The notes under the pieces are model-generated. The model was given only the letters and a program-made list of their open reading frames with translations, did not search any database and was not told the origin of the DNA. DNA of 39,954 bases from Methanomicrobiales archaeon HGW-Methanomicrobiales-6 (lineage in GTDB: Archaea > Halobacteriota > Methanomicrobia > Methanomicrobiales > Methanoculleaceae): contig PGYH01000018.1 in assembly GCA_002839575.1 (NCBI GenBank), positions 9,011 to 48,964 of the forward strand, read 5' to 3'. Within the stretch, counting starts at the first letter, position 1; each line of letters starts with the position of its first letter. This document shows positions 31,256 to 38,878 of the stretch, piece by piece. A program made the translations under genes and the position numbers.

Positions 31256-32806
31256 TTAATTTGCAGAAATCTCCTCTAATTCTTGAGATACCCTAATACC
31301 ACTTGGCTGAGATCCTGAAGTGGCTCTTTTTAATCGGGCCGCAACAATATACTCTATCTGTTCTCCCCTTGATCCTATTCTCTTCGTATTAAACCCGTTT
31401 TCATTGAGTTTCCCTCTGAATTTGCGTTTACTTGTAGGTCCTTCGTTTGCTGCCATACAATCTGTAAGGTAAAGTTGATAGGTGTCTTCAAAGGGGAGTA
31501 TATGGTTGTAAATCTCAATTGATTCCATGTCGTCGCTGATTTCATCATCAAACTCAAGATTGGCAGAGATGAACCGGTAACAACTATCGGACTGGTTCTG
31601 CCATACCTCCCTTGTTTCATCCACATTTTTATCTTTAATGAGGCCTTGTTCAAGCAAAATATCAATGCTATCCAGGCATAGATTCAACATAGCCGAGAGA
31701 TTTTCTTCGGTTGTTAATTCCTCTAGGAAGCCGATCTTTACTTTAAACTGATTCGGGAACTCAATAAGATAAAGGCGCTCGTAGAAGGGGCTACTATTCT
31801 CACCTATCTCCGGCAACTTATTGCACCCGAAGACCAAGAGGGCACGATTTCTTAATGAATATGGGTCTTGATACTTCCGTTCAACGGTAATTGTGTCATC
31901 ACCTGTTAGCGTTTTAAACAGTCCTATGTCTGGGATGTAATTACCGGGTAAATCTCCGTAGATGTTGGCAATTTTCCCATCAATCTCCGCAAGCCTGAAT
32001 CCTCCCTTGCAGAGGTCTTGCATACTCACGTGTGAAACATTTTCCTGCCCAAAGAATATGGTTGAAAATTCAAGGAACGTAGACTTTCCATTACCCCCAC
32101 TCCTGTTATAGAGTATATACGCTTTCTTCATTGGTTCATGGATGAGGGCTTGTGCATGCATCTGTATGAGCAGATCAACGCTACCTGCGTGAGTGAGTGA
32201 CTTGAGGTAATCGAGTACTGTTGTGGGGTCCGCATCGTGCTTGTATGATGGTGTAATGCAGTAAGTAAAACCAAACACTGGGGAATGCTCGAATAATTCC
32301 CTGGACTCAATATGCAGAGTGCCATTTCTTACGGGTATAAACTCCTTACAATGATTGAATGGGTATTCACTTACAGACGTAGATTTGATAAGCCTGAAGA
32401 GAATCTCTGCCACAAGGCTGTGAATCCCCTTTTTGCGAGTATATCCCTTTGATTTAAGAAGATTGATGATGAATCGTTCAATGTTGTTGTTGTCGGGGCG
32501 ATACTTCATCGAATTCCAGTCATAGACATAGGGAACACCATTGAAAGTTACTATGGCTAGAGTTTTAGCTACATGCTCTTCTATTGCATCGAATATTGGG
32601 TGTTTCTTGTTGTTATCATCAACTTCAATGAAGTCAAGGGTCGGTGAATGCTTTCGGTATTGTTCAATTGCTTCTGAAAGAGTAACCATGTCGCCGATGC
32701 TGATTTTATCAGAGTTTTGAACGATATCTGCGTTTAAATATACTGTACTGAGATGAGTGAATAGTGTGCTCATCGAATTATCAATTATAATTTTATTTTC
32801 GAACAT
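31256..32806 (-). CDS. SF3 helicase / primase-helicase of the element
   Basis: The 516-residue protein is a superfamily 3 helicase of the D5/P4 primase type, used by viruses and plasmids to start replication. The D5_N-like region spans about residues 85-225. Walker A is SGGNGKST (about 236-243), Walker B lies in EIDGKIANIYGDLPG (about 275-289), and sensor/motif C in ALLVFGCNKLPEIGEN (about 331-346). FYERLYLIEFPNQF is the arginine-finger segment. The C-terminal TSKRKFRGKLNENGFNTKRI resembles the winged helix found after D5 helicases. No primase active site is evident, so a separate or host primase is probably used. ATG 32806 is chosen for its GGATGATC; ATGs at 32815 and 32866 are alternatives. 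It is the only replication gene on the element. Confidence 0.9.
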   Translation of the reverse strand: MFENKIIIDNSMSTLFTHLSTVYLNADIVQNSDKISIGDMVTLSEAIEQYRKHSPTLDFIEVDDNNKKHPIFDAIEEHVAKTLAIVTFNGVPYVYDWNSMKYRPDNNNIERFIINLLKSKGYTRKKGIHSLVAEILFRLIKSTSVSEYPFNHCKEFIPVRNGTLHIESRELFEHSPVFGFTYCITPSYKHDADPTTVLDYLKSLTHAGSVDLLIQMHAQALIHEPMKKAYILYNRSGGNGKSTFLEFSTIFFGQENVSHVSMQDLCKGGFRLAEIDGKIANIYGDLPGNYIPDIGLFKTLTGDDTITVERKYQDPYSLRNRALLVFGCNKLPEIGENSSPFYERLYLIEFPNQFKVKIGFLEELTTEENLSAMLNLCLDSIDILLEQGLIKDKNVDETREVWQNQSDSCYRFISANLEFDDEISDDMESIEIYNHILPFEDTYQLYLTDCMAANEGPTSKRKFRGKLNENGFNTKRIGSRGEQIEYIVAARLKRATSGSQPSGIRVSQELEEISAN

Positions 32807-33198
32807 TATGATCATCCGAATTTTTTTGATTGAGCAATCATTATGGGAAAGTAGGCGGATAGCCACAATTTAAAAGAGCAATTTTCCTACAATAACTGCA
32901 TATAATAATTTGATGTATTTACTATTATATCTTTCGATATAATCAGATTGATATTAGGTGAGATAAATAAATTACCGTGCGTTTGGGGCGTCATATTGCC
33001 TTTTCCTACAATCAAATTATTGCCCCTAAATCCTATCAAAACTATATGGTTTAACACCCTATCTTTCTTCAGATGATGTTTAGTATAGGCTGAAAAAGTT
33101 AGTATGATTTTCGTGCAGTTTTACTCAAAGGAAATGGCTTCTTTTCCTTCTGGTTAAGAGACAGTAGTTTTATAATGTTTTACAACTGATGAAGGGAT
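32807..33198. promoter_or_regulatory. Divergent promoter region between SF3 helicase and intN
   Basis: This 392-base AT-rich gap separates the two outward-facing genes. On the minus strand TTTTAAAT at about 32869-32876 is a TATA candidate for the helicase. On the plus strand TTTTATAAT at about 33168-33176 serves intN. The 12-mer TTTTCCTACAAT occurs at 32882-32893 and again at 33001-33012, a possible binding site for an element regulator. No gene is visible in the gap. Confidence 0.4.
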
Positions 33199-33579
33199 AT
33201 GAAACTCATCGGAAGATCCAAAATAAGCAAGTTAAATCCAAAGCCCAATATCACATACCCTATTCTCCGCTTACCTCAAGATCAAGCAGATGTTATCGGT
33301 GAAATGGCCTACATTTATGAAACAGAGTGCAATGGTCGGCGCGCATTCCTTGTCATGCTCGATGAAATTGACCCTGCTGCATGTGATGTTATACAACTTG
33401 ATAGCAAAAATGATCTCGAAACTCGCGTTAATCGCTTAGAATCGAAGATGGATGAGATAGTCAGAGTTATTGGGGAGAATGGCAATAAATCTGAGTCAAA
33501 ACCTGAAAAGAAGCGGTTAACGAGTGGGCTCGTCGTGATTCGAACACGAGATCTTCGCCGTGTGAAGGCGACGTCATAA
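33199..33579 (+). CDS. SSV-type integrase, N-terminal part (intN)
   Basis: The 126-residue fragment is the front of the split integrase. It has the N-terminal segment seen in methanogen integrases (NITYPILRLPQDQADVIGEM then YIYETECNGRRAFLVML), followed by a short coiled coil (ETRVNRLESKMDEIVRVIGE). The last residues GLVVIRTRDLRRVKA are the antisense of tRNA-Val, shared with the left part of the gene. The final two codons (TS) and the stop lie in the tRNA outside the repeat. TGAAGGGAT precedes ATG 33199. Because intN keeps its promoter, a truncated protein may still be made after integration. Confidence 0.87.
   Translation: MKLIGRSKISKLNPKPNITYPILRLPQDQADVIGEMAYIYETECNGRRAFLVMLDEIDPAACDVIQLDSKNDLETRVNRLESKMDEIVRVIGENGNKSESKPEKKRLTSGLVVIRTRDLRRVKATS
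33525..33569. repeat. Right attachment repeat (attR), 45 bp
   Basis: Identical to 28472-28516. It restores the tRNA-Val gene at this end, so integration does not damage the tRNA. The match ends inside the anticodon stem. Confidence 0.93.
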
Positions 33580-33598
33580 CCAGCTAGACCACGAGCCC
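33525..33598 (-). tRNA. tRNA-Val(CAC)
   Basis: Read leftward the 74-base gene folds as a normal cloverleaf. The acceptor GGGCTCG pairs with CGAGCCC, with discriminator A at 33525. The D arm is GTC-TAGCTGGTTAT-GAC. The anticodon stem TCGCC/GGCGA encloses the loop TTCACAC, whose anticodon CAC (33564-33562) reads GUG. The T arm is TCGTG-TTCGAAT-CACGA. CCA is not encoded. It is the integration target of the element on its left, which supplies the 3' part. Confidence 0.95.
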
Positions 33599-33600
33599 CA

Positions 33601-33653
33601 TGCATCGACCGGGAATTGAACCCGGGCTATTGGCACCACTAGACCATCGATGC
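33601..33653 (-). pseudogene. tRNA-Gly-like gene lacking the anticodon arm
   Basis: The 53-base sequence begins and ends like an archaeal tRNA-Gly: acceptor GCATCGA pairs fully with TCGATGC, discriminator A at 33601, and the T arm is CCGGG-TTCAATT-CCCGG. The D arm start TGGTCTAGTGG is normal, but it is followed directly by TGCCAATAGC and the T arm. The 3' part of the D arm and most of the anticodon arm (about 20 bases) are missing, so it cannot decode. GCCAATAG looks like the 3' strand of an anticodon stem, suggesting an internal deletion. It lies 2 bases upstream of tRNA-Val and shares its promoter. Confidence 0.8.
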
Positions 33654-33690
33654 AATGCACGATCCGCTTACATAAGTAGGCCGTGCTGAA

Positions 33691-33700
33691 TATTAAATAT
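33691..33700 (-). promoter_or_regulatory. TATA box of the tRNA pair
   Basis: On the minus strand this is ATATTTAATA. Transcription would start near 33670, about 17 bases before the tRNA-Gly-like sequence, and continue into tRNA-Val. Confidence 0.5.
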
Positions 33701-33723
33701 TGGGTGGGAGAGGAGCCGGGCCT

Positions 33724-34617
33724 TTAATACCCGCGCCGCTGCGCCTGCAACTCCTCGAGGGCGGCCACCCGCTTCTCCAGCGGCGGGTGCGTGGAGAAGA
33801 GCTCCATCAGGGTGTTTCCCGAGAGGGCGGGGATGATGAAGAAGGCGTTTGCGCCCTCTACTTCCTGTTTCTTCTCGGCGGGGACGTAGTCCATCCGCCC
33901 GCTGATCTTCTGGAGCGCCGATATCAGCGCCCGGGGATTCTCCGTCAGTTCGGCGCTGCCCCGGTCCGCCGCGAACTCCCGGTAGCGGGAGAGCGCGCGG
34001 GTGAGCAGGGTGCTCAGGACCCAGACGAGGATCGAGACGATGTAGACCAGGATCAGCGCGCCCATGTTGTTGTCGCGGTTGCCGCCGCCACCGCCGAAGA
34101 GAGCCATGAAAAACCAGTTGCGCATGATCAGGAAGGCGAGCATCGATATGAAACTCGCCATCGTCAGGGTCAGCATGTCCCGGTTCTTCACGTGCGACAT
34201 CTCGTGGGCGAGCACCGCTTCGAGTTCCTCGCGGTTGAGCGTCCGCATGATCGAGTCGGTGACCGCCACGACGGCGTTCTTCGGGCTGCGCCCGGTCGCG
34301 AACGCGTTCGGAACCGGGGAGGTCATGATCCCGACCCTCGGTTTCGGGAGGCCCGCTCTCGTGGCGAGGCTCTCGATCATGCGGTGCAACTCCGGGTACT
34401 CGTCCTCTTCGACGATCCGGGTGCTGGTGCTCCAGAGCACCAGCTTATCGGAGAAGAAGAACTGGAGGAACGCCATCCCGGCGGCCACCAGCAGGAGGAA
34501 CTCAAAGGGGAATCCCAGGGCCGAAAGGACGCCCAGGAAGATCAGGTAGACTATGAGGAGCAGGAATGACGTGAGAAACATCCTCATAGTGAGACCGAAG
34601 TCGCGCGTCCACTTCAT
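33724..34617 (-). CDS. htpX: HtpX-type M48 membrane zinc protease
   Basis: HtpX degrades misfolded membrane proteins. In the 297 residues, two membrane helices lie near the start (TMRMFLTSFLLLIVYLIFLG and FPFEFLLLVAAGMAFLQFFF). The conserved VPNAFATGRSPKNAVVAVTD precedes the zinc site AVLAHEMSHVKNRD (HExxH at about 140), and the third ligand follows in SRYREFAADRGSA. Two more hydrophobic helices, with a Gly-rich patch between them, lie between the zinc motifs. FSTHPPLEKRVAAL is the usual C-terminal motif. ATG 34617 (MKWTRDFG) is chosen; the frame to 34710 adds non-family sequence. It is divergent from thi4. Confidence 0.95.
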   Translation of the reverse strand: MKWTRDFGLTMRMFLTSFLLLIVYLIFLGVLSALGFPFEFLLLVAAGMAFLQFFFSDKLVLWSTSTRIVEEDEYPELHRMIESLATRAGLPKPRVGIMTSPVPNAFATGRSPKNAVVAVTDSIMRTLNREELEAVLAHEMSHVKNRDMLTLTMASFISMLAFLIMRNWFFMALFGGGGGNRDNNMGALILVYIVSILVWVLSTLLTRALSRYREFAADRGSAELTENPRALISALQKISGRMDYVPAEKKQEVEGANAFFIIPALSGNTLMELFSTHPPLEKRVAALEELQAQRRGY

Positions 34618-34721
34618 GATAGAAACATGTTGTGCCGGATCGCTATTAAGGTCTATGCCACTCTCTCCGGTTGCTTCCGTTTGAACCGCGCTCCGGTGCG
34701 TTTTGCGCACGCGCCAGTGCC

Positions 34722-34749
34722 CTTATCTCTCTCCGGTGCCATAGATAAG
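34722..34749. promoter_or_regulatory. Inverted repeat just upstream of thi4
   Basis: CTTATCT (34722-34728) and AGATAAG (34743-34749) pair perfectly around 14 bases, ending 6 bases before the thi4 start. Some archaeal thiamin genes are controlled by a ThiR-type repressor; this repeat is a candidate operator, though no ThiR gene is in the window. Confidence 0.35.
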
Positions 34750-34755
34750 AATCGG

Positions 34756-35520
34756 ATGACGCTGAACGAAGTGACCATCAGCAGGGCCATTCTCGAGGAG
34801 CAGCACCGGGCGCTCATCGACCACCTCGAGATGGACGCCGCCGTCATCGGCGGGGGACCCTCGGGGCTCGCCTGCGCCGCGCTCCTCGGCGGGCGGGGTG
34901 TCCGTTGCGCACTCATCGAGAAGAAGCTCAGTATCGGTGGCGGCATGTGGGGCGGGGGGATGATGTTTCCCCGGATCGTCGTCCAGGAAGAGGCACGCCG
35001 TCTCCTCGACCGGTTCAATATCGCCTACAAGGAGTTCGAAGAGGGTTACTACGTCGCCAAATCGGTGGAAGCCGTATCTAAACTCACCGCAGCGGCCTGC
35101 GACGCCGGCGTCGAGTTCTTCAACCTCACCTCCGTCGAGGACGTCATGGTCCGGGGCGATGGCAGGGTCGGCGGCCTCGTCATCAACTGGACGCCGGTCG
35201 ATATGGCCGGACTGCACGTCGACCCGCTCACCATGGCCTGCACCTACACCGTGGATGCCACCGGTCACGACGCCATGATCGCCCGGATGGTCGAGCGAAA
35301 GGGCGGCGAACTCAGGGTGAAGGGCGAGAGTTTCATGTGGGCCGAGCGTGCCGAGTCACAGATCCTCGCTCACACAAAAGAAGTCTTTCCCGGACTCTTT
35401 GTTACCGGGATGGCGGCAAACGCCGTTGCCGGGGAGTGCCGCATGGGGCCGATCTTCGGGGGGATGCTTCTGTCCGGGGAGCGTGCCGCAGAACTTGTTG
35501 CAGAAAGGCTCGGCCGGTAA
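34756..35520 (+). CDS. thi4: Thi4-family thiazole synthase (sulfide-dependent type)
   Basis: Thi4 builds the thiazole part of thiamin from NAD-like precursors and glycine. The 254-residue protein has the dinucleotide-binding VIGGGPSGLACAALLGGRG (about 29-47), then SIGGGMWGGGMMFPRIVVQE, and INWTPVDMAGLHVDPLTMAC (about 138-157), with VTGMAANAVAGECRMGPIFG at the C-terminus. In yeast a cysteine of the protein is the sulfur donor and is consumed. Methanogen relatives have a histidine at that point and use free sulfide; GLHVDP here carries that histidine, so this one is probably catalytic. ATG 34756 is chosen because the upstream extension (34627-34755) is not family-like. Expression may be controlled by the adjacent inverted repeat. 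Confidence 0.93.
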   Translation: MTLNEVTISRAILEEQHRALIDHLEMDAAVIGGGPSGLACAALLGGRGVRCALIEKKLSIGGGMWGGGMMFPRIVVQEEARRLLDRFNIAYKEFEEGYYVAKSVEAVSKLTAAACDAGVEFFNLTSVEDVMVRGDGRVGGLVINWTPVDMAGLHVDPLTMACTYTVDATGHDAMIARMVERKGGELRVKGESFMWAERAESQILAHTKEVFPGLFVTGMAANAVAGECRMGPIFGGMLLSGERAAELVAERLGR

Positions 35521-35563
35521 CACTTCAAAATTCTTTTTACTCTCCCGGCGGTTACCAGTAAGT

Positions 35564-36214
35564 ATGGAAGAGATCGATCCGGAGTCACTGGCCGACGTCG
35601 CGTACGGGATCTTTGAGGTTTACCTCAACCGCGAACTCCGCCTCCGCGGCCCGTACCTGTTCGAACTTGTCGAGCAGGGAGCTGATTTTGAGGCGGACGT
35701 CCGTGAGGTCTTCGGGAAGTTCCAGGAGGACTACCCGGAGCTCGCAGAAGCTCTCCTCCGCCGGTTCGGCGGGATCGATGCAATCTACGCACCCCTCAGG
35801 GAGGGCGAAGGGGTCTTCCCCTCAAAGACGACCCGGATGTACTGGATCGTTCAGGATGCCCCCGGCCCCCTCGCGCGAGGCCTCGACGACGATCAGGTGG
35901 GGAAATGGCTCCTCTTCGTTCCCGGGAACGCGGTGGACGAGGCGTGGAAGAAAATCCGGGACGAAACGATGCAGGGAACGCTCGGCATATCCGCGAAAGT
36001 CAGCACCGCCAAGCCGAACCCGGACTCGCGTGACGAGCGGTCGGTCATCTACGTCTATACTCGGGACTGGGCGGACGAAGAGGACGTGATGCGGGTCCGC
36101 GAGCGGCTCCGCAACCTCGGCTTTGAAGAGCGGATCGGCTACAAGCGCAACATCGAGACCTACCGGGGCGAGTACAGCGAAGAGGGTCGAAAGGTCACCT
36201 ATTACAGCGCCTGA
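35564..36214 (+). CDS. Bles03/DUF1917-like protein
   Basis: The 216-residue soluble protein resembles the family annotated as putative phosphothreonine lyase domain containing (Bles03). The matching stretch is about 90-205: YWIVQDAPGPLARGLDDDQV, GKWLLFVPGNAVDEAWKKIR, LGISAKVSTAKPNP and VIYVYTRDWADEEDVMRVRE. The catalytic assignment is by fold only and the activity is unproven. The first 80 residues are helical and acidic. ATG 35564 is used; the frame is open for 72 codons upstream but overlaps thi4. It starts 43 bases after thi4 and may be cotranscribed, though a short T-run lies between. Confidence 0.8.
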   Translation: MEEIDPESLADVAYGIFEVYLNRELRLRGPYLFELVEQGADFEADVREVFGKFQEDYPELAEALLRRFGGIDAIYAPLREGEGVFPSKTTRMYWIVQDAPGPLARGLDDDQVGKWLLFVPGNAVDEAWKKIRDETMQGTLGISAKVSTAKPNPDSRDERSVIYVYTRDWADEEDVMRVRERLRNLGFEERIGYKRNIETYRGEYSEEGRKVTYYSA

Positions 36215-36291
36215 AAAGCGGGCTCTCTTCGCTACTGCCGCAACATCAAGAAAAGAGTATACCGGGTCTCGCTTCTGCGCGCCCGGGTGCG

Positions 36292-36438
36292 TTACGCCTT
36301 CCGTTCCTTGGACTTCGCCCGGAGCTCGTCCGAGCCGCATTTGCGGCAGCGGGTCGCGCGGATTGCGTTCCGGGCGTTGCATTTCATGCAGATCTTTACG
36401 TTGAGCAGACGTGCTTCAGCTTCGGGAAATCTTGCCAT
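36292..36438 (-). CDS. rpl40e: 50S ribosomal protein L40e
   Basis: The 48-residue zinc-ribbon protein reads [20 protein letters not shown] then [20 protein letters not shown] and AKSKERKA. The four cysteines (CxxC...CxxC) bind zinc, and the length is normal for archaeal L40e. It is the last gene of the leftward cluster, 28 bases after the pyrophosphatase gene. Confidence 0.97.
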   Translation of the reverse strand: MARFPEAEARLLNVKICMKCNARNAIRATRCRKCGSDELRAKSKERKA

Positions 36439-36466
36439 GTCGAAAACACCACTTGTCAGTTTGGTA

Positions 36467-37045
36467 CTATTCGTGCTTGCTACTATTAACAGTTCTGCCT
36501 TCTTTGGTCTCCCGCTCGACCCAGGCGCGGAACGCCTCGAGCGCCCGCGCCCGATGAGAGATCCGGCTCTTCTCGGCTAGGGGCATCTCGGCGAGCGTCT
36601 GCCCGCTATGCTCGAAGATCGGGTCGTAGCCGAACCCTTCCTCCCCCCGGGGGGCGACGATCGTCCCCGGGAGGATGCCCCGGAAGATCCGGATGCCGTC
36701 CTCGCGGGCGAACGCGATCGCCGTCTCGAAGTGCGCGCTCCTCTCCGCGACGCCCTCCATGAGTCTCAGCACCCCGGCATTGCCGATGGTGTCGTGGACG
36801 TAGGCGGCGTACGGCCCCGGAAACCCGCGGAGCGCGTCGATGAAAAGGCCGGTATCATCGACGATCAGCGGGCGCGAGATCACCCGGTAGGCGAACTCCG
36901 CCTTTTCCCGGGCGATCTCTCCGACGTCGTCGTGGCGGAACTCCGGGCACTCCAGCGGGACGTGCTCGACCTCCAGCACCCCCGCAAAGTAGGCGGCCAC
37001 CTCCCGCGCCTTGTTGGCGTTGCTTGTCACCACCGCAAGCCTCAC
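36467..37045 (-). CDS. XTP/dITP diphosphatase (HAM1/RdgB family)
   Basis: This 192-residue enzyme hydrolyses non-canonical purine nucleotides such as XTP and dITP, keeping them out of nucleic acids. Family motifs are [16 protein letters not shown] (SxNxxK, residues 6-21), [20 protein letters not shown] (about 60-79), [20 protein letters not shown] (about 134-153) and [14 protein letters not shown] (about 158-171). It starts with GTG at 37045, and this GTGA overlaps the Kae1-Bud32 stop, so the genes are translationally coupled. The pairing of HAM1 with Kae1-Bud32 is common in euryarchaea. Confidence 0.96.
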   Translation of the reverse strand: MRLAVVTSNANKAREVAAYFAGVLEVEHVPLECPEFRHDDVGEIAREKAEFAYRVISRPLIVDDTGLFIDALRGFPGPYAAYVHDTIGNAGVLRLMEGVAERSAHFETAIAFAREDGIRIFRGILPGTIVAPRGEEGFGYDPIFEHSGQTLAEMPLAEKSRISHRARALEAFRAWVERETKEGRTVNSSKHE

Positions 37046-38625
37046 AGGTAGCGCCCCCGCAGTTCCACCTCGTGCTCCCGGGCAAGGGCCTCGTCCGCCC
37101 CCGGGAACACGCTCGCGTAACCCCTCATGAACGCCTCCTTCAGTTCCTCGAAGTTCTCCGTGGTGCTCTCGAGCGTCTGGAAGAAGACGTGGAGGTCGAC
37201 TCCGCGCCCCTCAATCTCCGAGGATGTCGACGCAAGCCCGAAGTCTATTAAGACGCACTGACCGTCGCGGACGATCATGTTGCTCGTCGTCAGGTCGCCG
37301 TGGATGATCCCCGCTCCGTGCAGTCTCCCGACCGCCTCACCCGCGAGCCGGATTGTCTCCGGTGTGGTGACGTACTTCAGCACCTCACCTTCAACGCGCT
37401 CCATGACGATCGTGTCCGCGGTGATATCGCGGATCACCGGGGTGGGGACCCCCGCCCGCCGCGCCGTCGCCATCAGGCGGGCCTCCGCCCGGGTCCGCTC
37501 CACGATCAGCCGACGATCGAGCGCCGGGTTGCGGTAGCGCTTGCCTATCCGGCGCTTGACCACGTTCTCCTCCCCGATCTCCACGACCGCCTCCGCGCCC
37601 CGGGCGACACCCCCCTCGTGCGGCCCGATAGGAAAGACCTCGCCGGGCTCCGTCCGCCAGACGACCTCCACCTCGTCCGCACGGTAGCCCGGCCGGATCT
37701 GCGACTCCTCGAGGGGGAGCACGACGCCGTGCTCCAGCATGATCTTACCCGTATAGGCGATCATCGCGCCGTTGTCACCGAGGTACGTCCGCTCCGGGAC
37801 GGCAAACGACGCTCCCCGGTCCTCGCACATCACCTGGAGCATCTCCTGCAGCCGTCCGTTCGCGCCGACCCCGCCGACCAGCAGCACCTCGTTCTTGCCC
37901 GCGTGCGCGAGCGCGCGCTCCGTCACCTCGACACACATCGCAAACGCGGTCTCCTGCAGGCTGAAACAGACGTCTTCGAGCGGCGCGCTACTCTCCTGGG
38001 CGGCGCTGACGAGCCCGGAGAAGGCGAGGTCCATCCCTTTCACCGTGTAAGGGAACTCGATGTAGTTCCCCTGCCGCGCAAGGGTCTCGATGACCGGGCC
38101 GCCCGGGTGCGGAAGGTCGTGGCTCCGGGCGAACTTGTCAAGCGCGTTTCCAAGGCCGATATCCAGCGTCTCCCCGAATATCCGGTAGCGGCCGTTCAAG
38201 TAGCCAAGCACCTGCGTGTTCGCGCCGCTTGCATAGAGAACGATCGGATCCGAAAACCCTGTCGCCCACCTCCCGATCTCGACGTGCGCCACGCAGTGGT
38301 TCACGCCGACGAGCGGCACATCGAGGGCGATCGAGAGGGCGCGTGCGGCGGTCGCCACCGTCCGGAGCGACGGCCCGAGCCCCGGCCCCTGGGAGAAGGC
38401 GACCGCCTTAATTCGCTCCGGCTCCGTGAGCACCCGGGAGACGACCTCCTTCATCACCGAGGCGTGGTGTTGCGCGGCCTCACGCGGGTGGATCCCGCCC
38501 TTCGGCGGGACGTACGGCGACGAATGGAGGGCGACCAGGTCTTCTCCGAAGAGAGCGGCGCTGAGGTTCCACGCGGTCCCTTCAAGGCCCAGCACCAGCC
38601 CGTCATCGGGCATTACATCCGGCAT
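37042..38625 (-). CDS. Kae1-Bud32 fusion: tRNA threonylcarbamoyl transferase and kinase
   Basis: The 527-residue protein joins two KEOPS subunits needed for the t6A modification at position 37 of ANN-decoding tRNAs. Residues 1-325 are Kae1: LVLGLEGTAWNLSAALFGED, AAQHHASVMKEVV and VGVNHCVAHVEIGRW, the histidine sites for iron/zinc. EVLLVGGVGANGRLQEML and FAVPERTYLGDNGAMIAYTG follow. Residues about 335-527 are Bud32: KRRIGKRYRNPALDRRLIVE, IIHGDLTTSNMIV (catalytic HGDxxxxN) and LIDFGLAS (DFG). ATG 38625 (MPDVMPDDGLVLG) is chosen; ATG 38685 adds atypical residues. The fusion is widespread in methanogens. Confidence 0.97.
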   Translation of the reverse strand: MPDVMPDDGLVLGLEGTAWNLSAALFGEDLVALHSSPYVPPKGGIHPREAAQHHASVMKEVVSRVLTEPERIKAVAFSQGPGLGPSLRTVATAARALSIALDVPLVGVNHCVAHVEIGRWATGFSDPIVLYASGANTQVLGYLNGRYRIFGETLDIGLGNALDKFARSHDLPHPGGPVIETLARQGNYIEFPYTVKGMDLAFSGLVSAAQESSAPLEDVCFSLQETAFAMCVEVTERALAHAGKNEVLLVGGVGANGRLQEMLQVMCEDRGASFAVPERTYLGDNGAMIAYTGKIMLEHGVVLPLEESQIRPGYRADEVEVVWRTEPGEVFPIGPHEGGVARGAEAVVEIGEENVVKRRIGKRYRNPALDRRLIVERTRAEARLMATARRAGVPTPVIRDITADTIVMERVEGEVLKYVTTPETIRLAGEAVGRLHGAGIIHGDLTTSNMIVRDGQCVLIDFGLASTSSEIEGRGVDLHVFFQTLESTTENFEELKEAFMRGYASVFPGADEALAREHEVELRGRYL

Positions 38626-38717
38626 AAAACAGGTATCGCTCCGTTTGTTCGTTACGAAAAAGACCGGCTGCGGCCCATGAACCATGGCCGCGGCCGTATT
38701 GGTATCAGGGTGAGGAC

Positions 38718-38873
38718 CTACTTCCGGAACTCAGTGTAGCCGCACTTGCCGCAGGCCACGCGGTCCTTGTGCTCAGCCATCAGCACGCCGGGGCCGCACC
38801 GGGGGCAGTGCCGCTTCTGCAGGACCGCCACGTCGCCCTTGACGTCGTAGCACTCGTGTCTCTTGATCGCCAT
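38718..38873 (-). CDS. rps27ae: 30S ribosomal protein S27ae
   Basis: The 51-residue zinc-binding ribosomal protein reads MAIKRHECYDVKGDVAVLQK then RHCPRCGPGVLMAEHKDRVA and CGKCGYTEFRK. CPRCG and CGKCG form the zinc site. It lies 5 bases after rps24e in the classic archaeal pairing, with the Kae1-Bud32 gene 92 bases further on. Confidence 0.97.
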   Translation of the reverse strand: MAIKRHECYDVKGDVAVLQKRHCPRCGPGVLMAEHKDRVACGKCGYTEFRK

Positions 38874-38878
38874 GCTCT

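Larger units (their letters stand above)
28472..33569. mobile_element. Integrated SSV-type element in tRNA-Val, 5,053 bp
   Basis: A 45-bp direct repeat bounds this segment (28472-28516 and 33525-33569); the repeat-to-repeat period is 5,053 bases. The repeat is the 3' part of tRNA-Val(CAC), from the anticodon stem to the discriminator base. The integrase gene is cut by the integration. Its start (33199) runs rightward into the right repeat, and the rest (28517-29453) runs out of the left repeat. Joined across one repeat the frame is 371+937=1308 bases, exactly 436 codons. That is the signature of SSV-type integration, known from Sulfolobus SSV viruses, Thermococcus TKV/pTN3 and a Methanococcus element. 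Cargo is one lipoprotein, a possible origin and an SF3 helicase. Base composition is AT-rich throughout. No capsid or packaging gene is recognised. Confidence 0.93.

Noticed and set aside
33525-33653. An intron-containing tRNA spanning both tRNA-like sequences
   Set aside because: Each sequence has its own complete acceptor and T stem, and tRNA-Val folds alone with a CAC anticodon, so they are two units rather than one interrupted gene.
37300-38739. A 479-codon forward open frame opposite Kae1-Bud32
   Set aside because: Arg/His/Asp-rich and without any motif; explained by the codon bias of the real gene on the other strand.
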